In this document: positions 63,657-64,000 of the stretch, in pieces | How positions within the stretch are numbered: the first letter of the stretch is position 1 | Layout: each line of letters opens with the position of its first letter | NCBI GenBank assembly: GCA_025370845.1 | Contig: JAMXFF010000015.1 | Location: 1-64,000, forward strand | Direction of reading: 5' to 3' | Source of the DNA: Laspinema palackyanum D2a | GTDB lineage: Bacteria; Cyanobacteriota; Cyanobacteriia; Cyanobacteriales; Laspinemataceae | DNA: 64,000 nucleotides | The notes under the pieces: generated by a model | Seen by the model: the letters and a program-made list of their open reading frames with translations, nothing else | Told to the model about the DNA's origin: nothing | The model's database searches: none | Translations under genes and position numbers: made by a program

Positions 63657-64000
63657 ATGGATCTCAAATCTCTGGTTCGTGACATTTCCGACTTTCCCAA
63701 ACCGGGCATTCTGTTTCGGGATATTACCACCCTCCTGCGAGACCCCCAGGGTTTACGGTATGCCGTGGATACCATGACGGAAAAATGCGCCCCTCTCCAA
63801 CCCGATTGCATCGTCGGCATGGAGTCTCGCGGGTTTCTGTTTGGGGTCCCCCTCGCTTATCAACTCGGCATCGGGTTTATCCCCGTTCGCAAACCCGGTA
63901 AATTACCCGCCCCTTGTCACGAAATTGAGTATGAGTTGGAATATGGCAGCGATCGCCTTTCCATGCACCAGGACGCCATCCCACCCGGTGCCCGAGTCTT
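63657..64000 (+). CDS. apt: Adenine phosphoribosyltransferase, 5' part
   Basis: An ATG at 63657 opens a frame that stays open to the window edge (114 codons). It reads [73 protein letters not shown] and ends in [11 protein letters not shown]. This is the purine-salvage enzyme that makes AMP from adenine and PRPP; the PRPP loop (VxIVDDxxATG) should lie just past the edge. ERGF, normal in many Apt, is ESRGF here as usual. Partial only because the window ends. Confidence 0.95.
   Translation, partial: MDLKSLVRDISDFPKPGILFRDITTLLRDPQGLRYAVDTMTEKCAPLQPDCIVGMESRGFLFGVPLAYQLGIGFIPVRKPGKLPAPCHEIEYELEYGSDRLSMHQDAIPPGARV

Overview
The window comes from a cyanobacterium, most likely a filamentous non-heterocystous one of the Oscillatoria/Laspinema/Phormidium type (inference). 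The evidence is the high density of the GCGATCGC (HIP1) octamer, the gene content (SufR, ferredoxin-thioredoxin reductase, split PntA, DUF3038/DUF4335 pair, serine/threonine-kinase/AAA/histidine-kinase fusion) and abundant dispersed palindromic repeats. No phage, rRNA, tRNA or CRISPR array was recognised.

Region 1 (1-13.7 kb, minus strand) is the main find: a complete cyanobactin (patellamide-type RiPP) locus. In the direction of transcription it reads patA-like N-terminal protease (13684-11666), precursor E6 (11430-11257), a decayed precursor 3' end (11141-11118), patB-like, patC-like, patD-like YcaO cyclodehydratase (9734-7437), a strong separate promoter (7215-7188), five tandem precursor genes E5 to E1 (6890-4608) and a patG-like oxidase-protease macrocyclase (4219-491). 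The precursors share leader and tail (SYDGDDE) but carry different 9-14 residue cores, nearly all ending in Cys. PatD should turn Cys into thiazoline, PatA should cut the leader off, and PatG should oxidise to thiazole and cut and cyclise at SYDG. No PatF prenyltransferase homologue is present. Each precursor unit is a ~520 bp repeat with a two-hairpin 5' leader; the array ends against a truncated RAYT-like transposase. A ~550 bp element with long inverted ends and an 11 bp target duplication sits between patC and patD.

Region 2 (13.7-23.4 kb) is a repeat-rich spacer, a DUF29 gene and the iron-sulphur assembly locus sufS-sufD-sufC-sufB-ftrC (minus) with divergent sufR (plus). The shared promoter region carries two perfect CAAC-N6-GTTG SufR-type operators. 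sufS is bracketed by two copies of one MITE.

Region 3 (24.5-28.8 kb): the proton-translocating transhydrogenase operon pntA1-pntA2-pntB, with an intrinsic terminator inside it, followed by a toxin-antitoxin patch (mazE-like with a decayed mazF, then vapBC).

Region 4 (28.9-45.4 kb): housekeeping and conserved genes: Gfo/Idh oxidoreductase, MIF-like protein, flavin reductase, cobM, lgt, SirB1-like, SRPBCC, TM-helix-repeat channel-like protein, DUF697 GTPase, murF, DEDD exonuclease + GNAT (flanked by two oppositely oriented repeat arrays) and mutL.

Region 5 (45.6-64 kb): a large calcium-loop-rich secreted-type subtilase, an SH3 protein, small cyanobacterial unknowns, an 1862-residue kinase-like/AAA/TPR/GAF/histidine kinase whose kinase domain has lost two metal-binding residues, a DUF6464 protein, fmt, the DUF4335/DUF3038 pair and the 5' part of apt, which runs off the right edge. 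Two short loci (32.2 and 51.6 kb) share a 16-nt motif placed just before intrinsic terminators and look like members of one small-RNA family.
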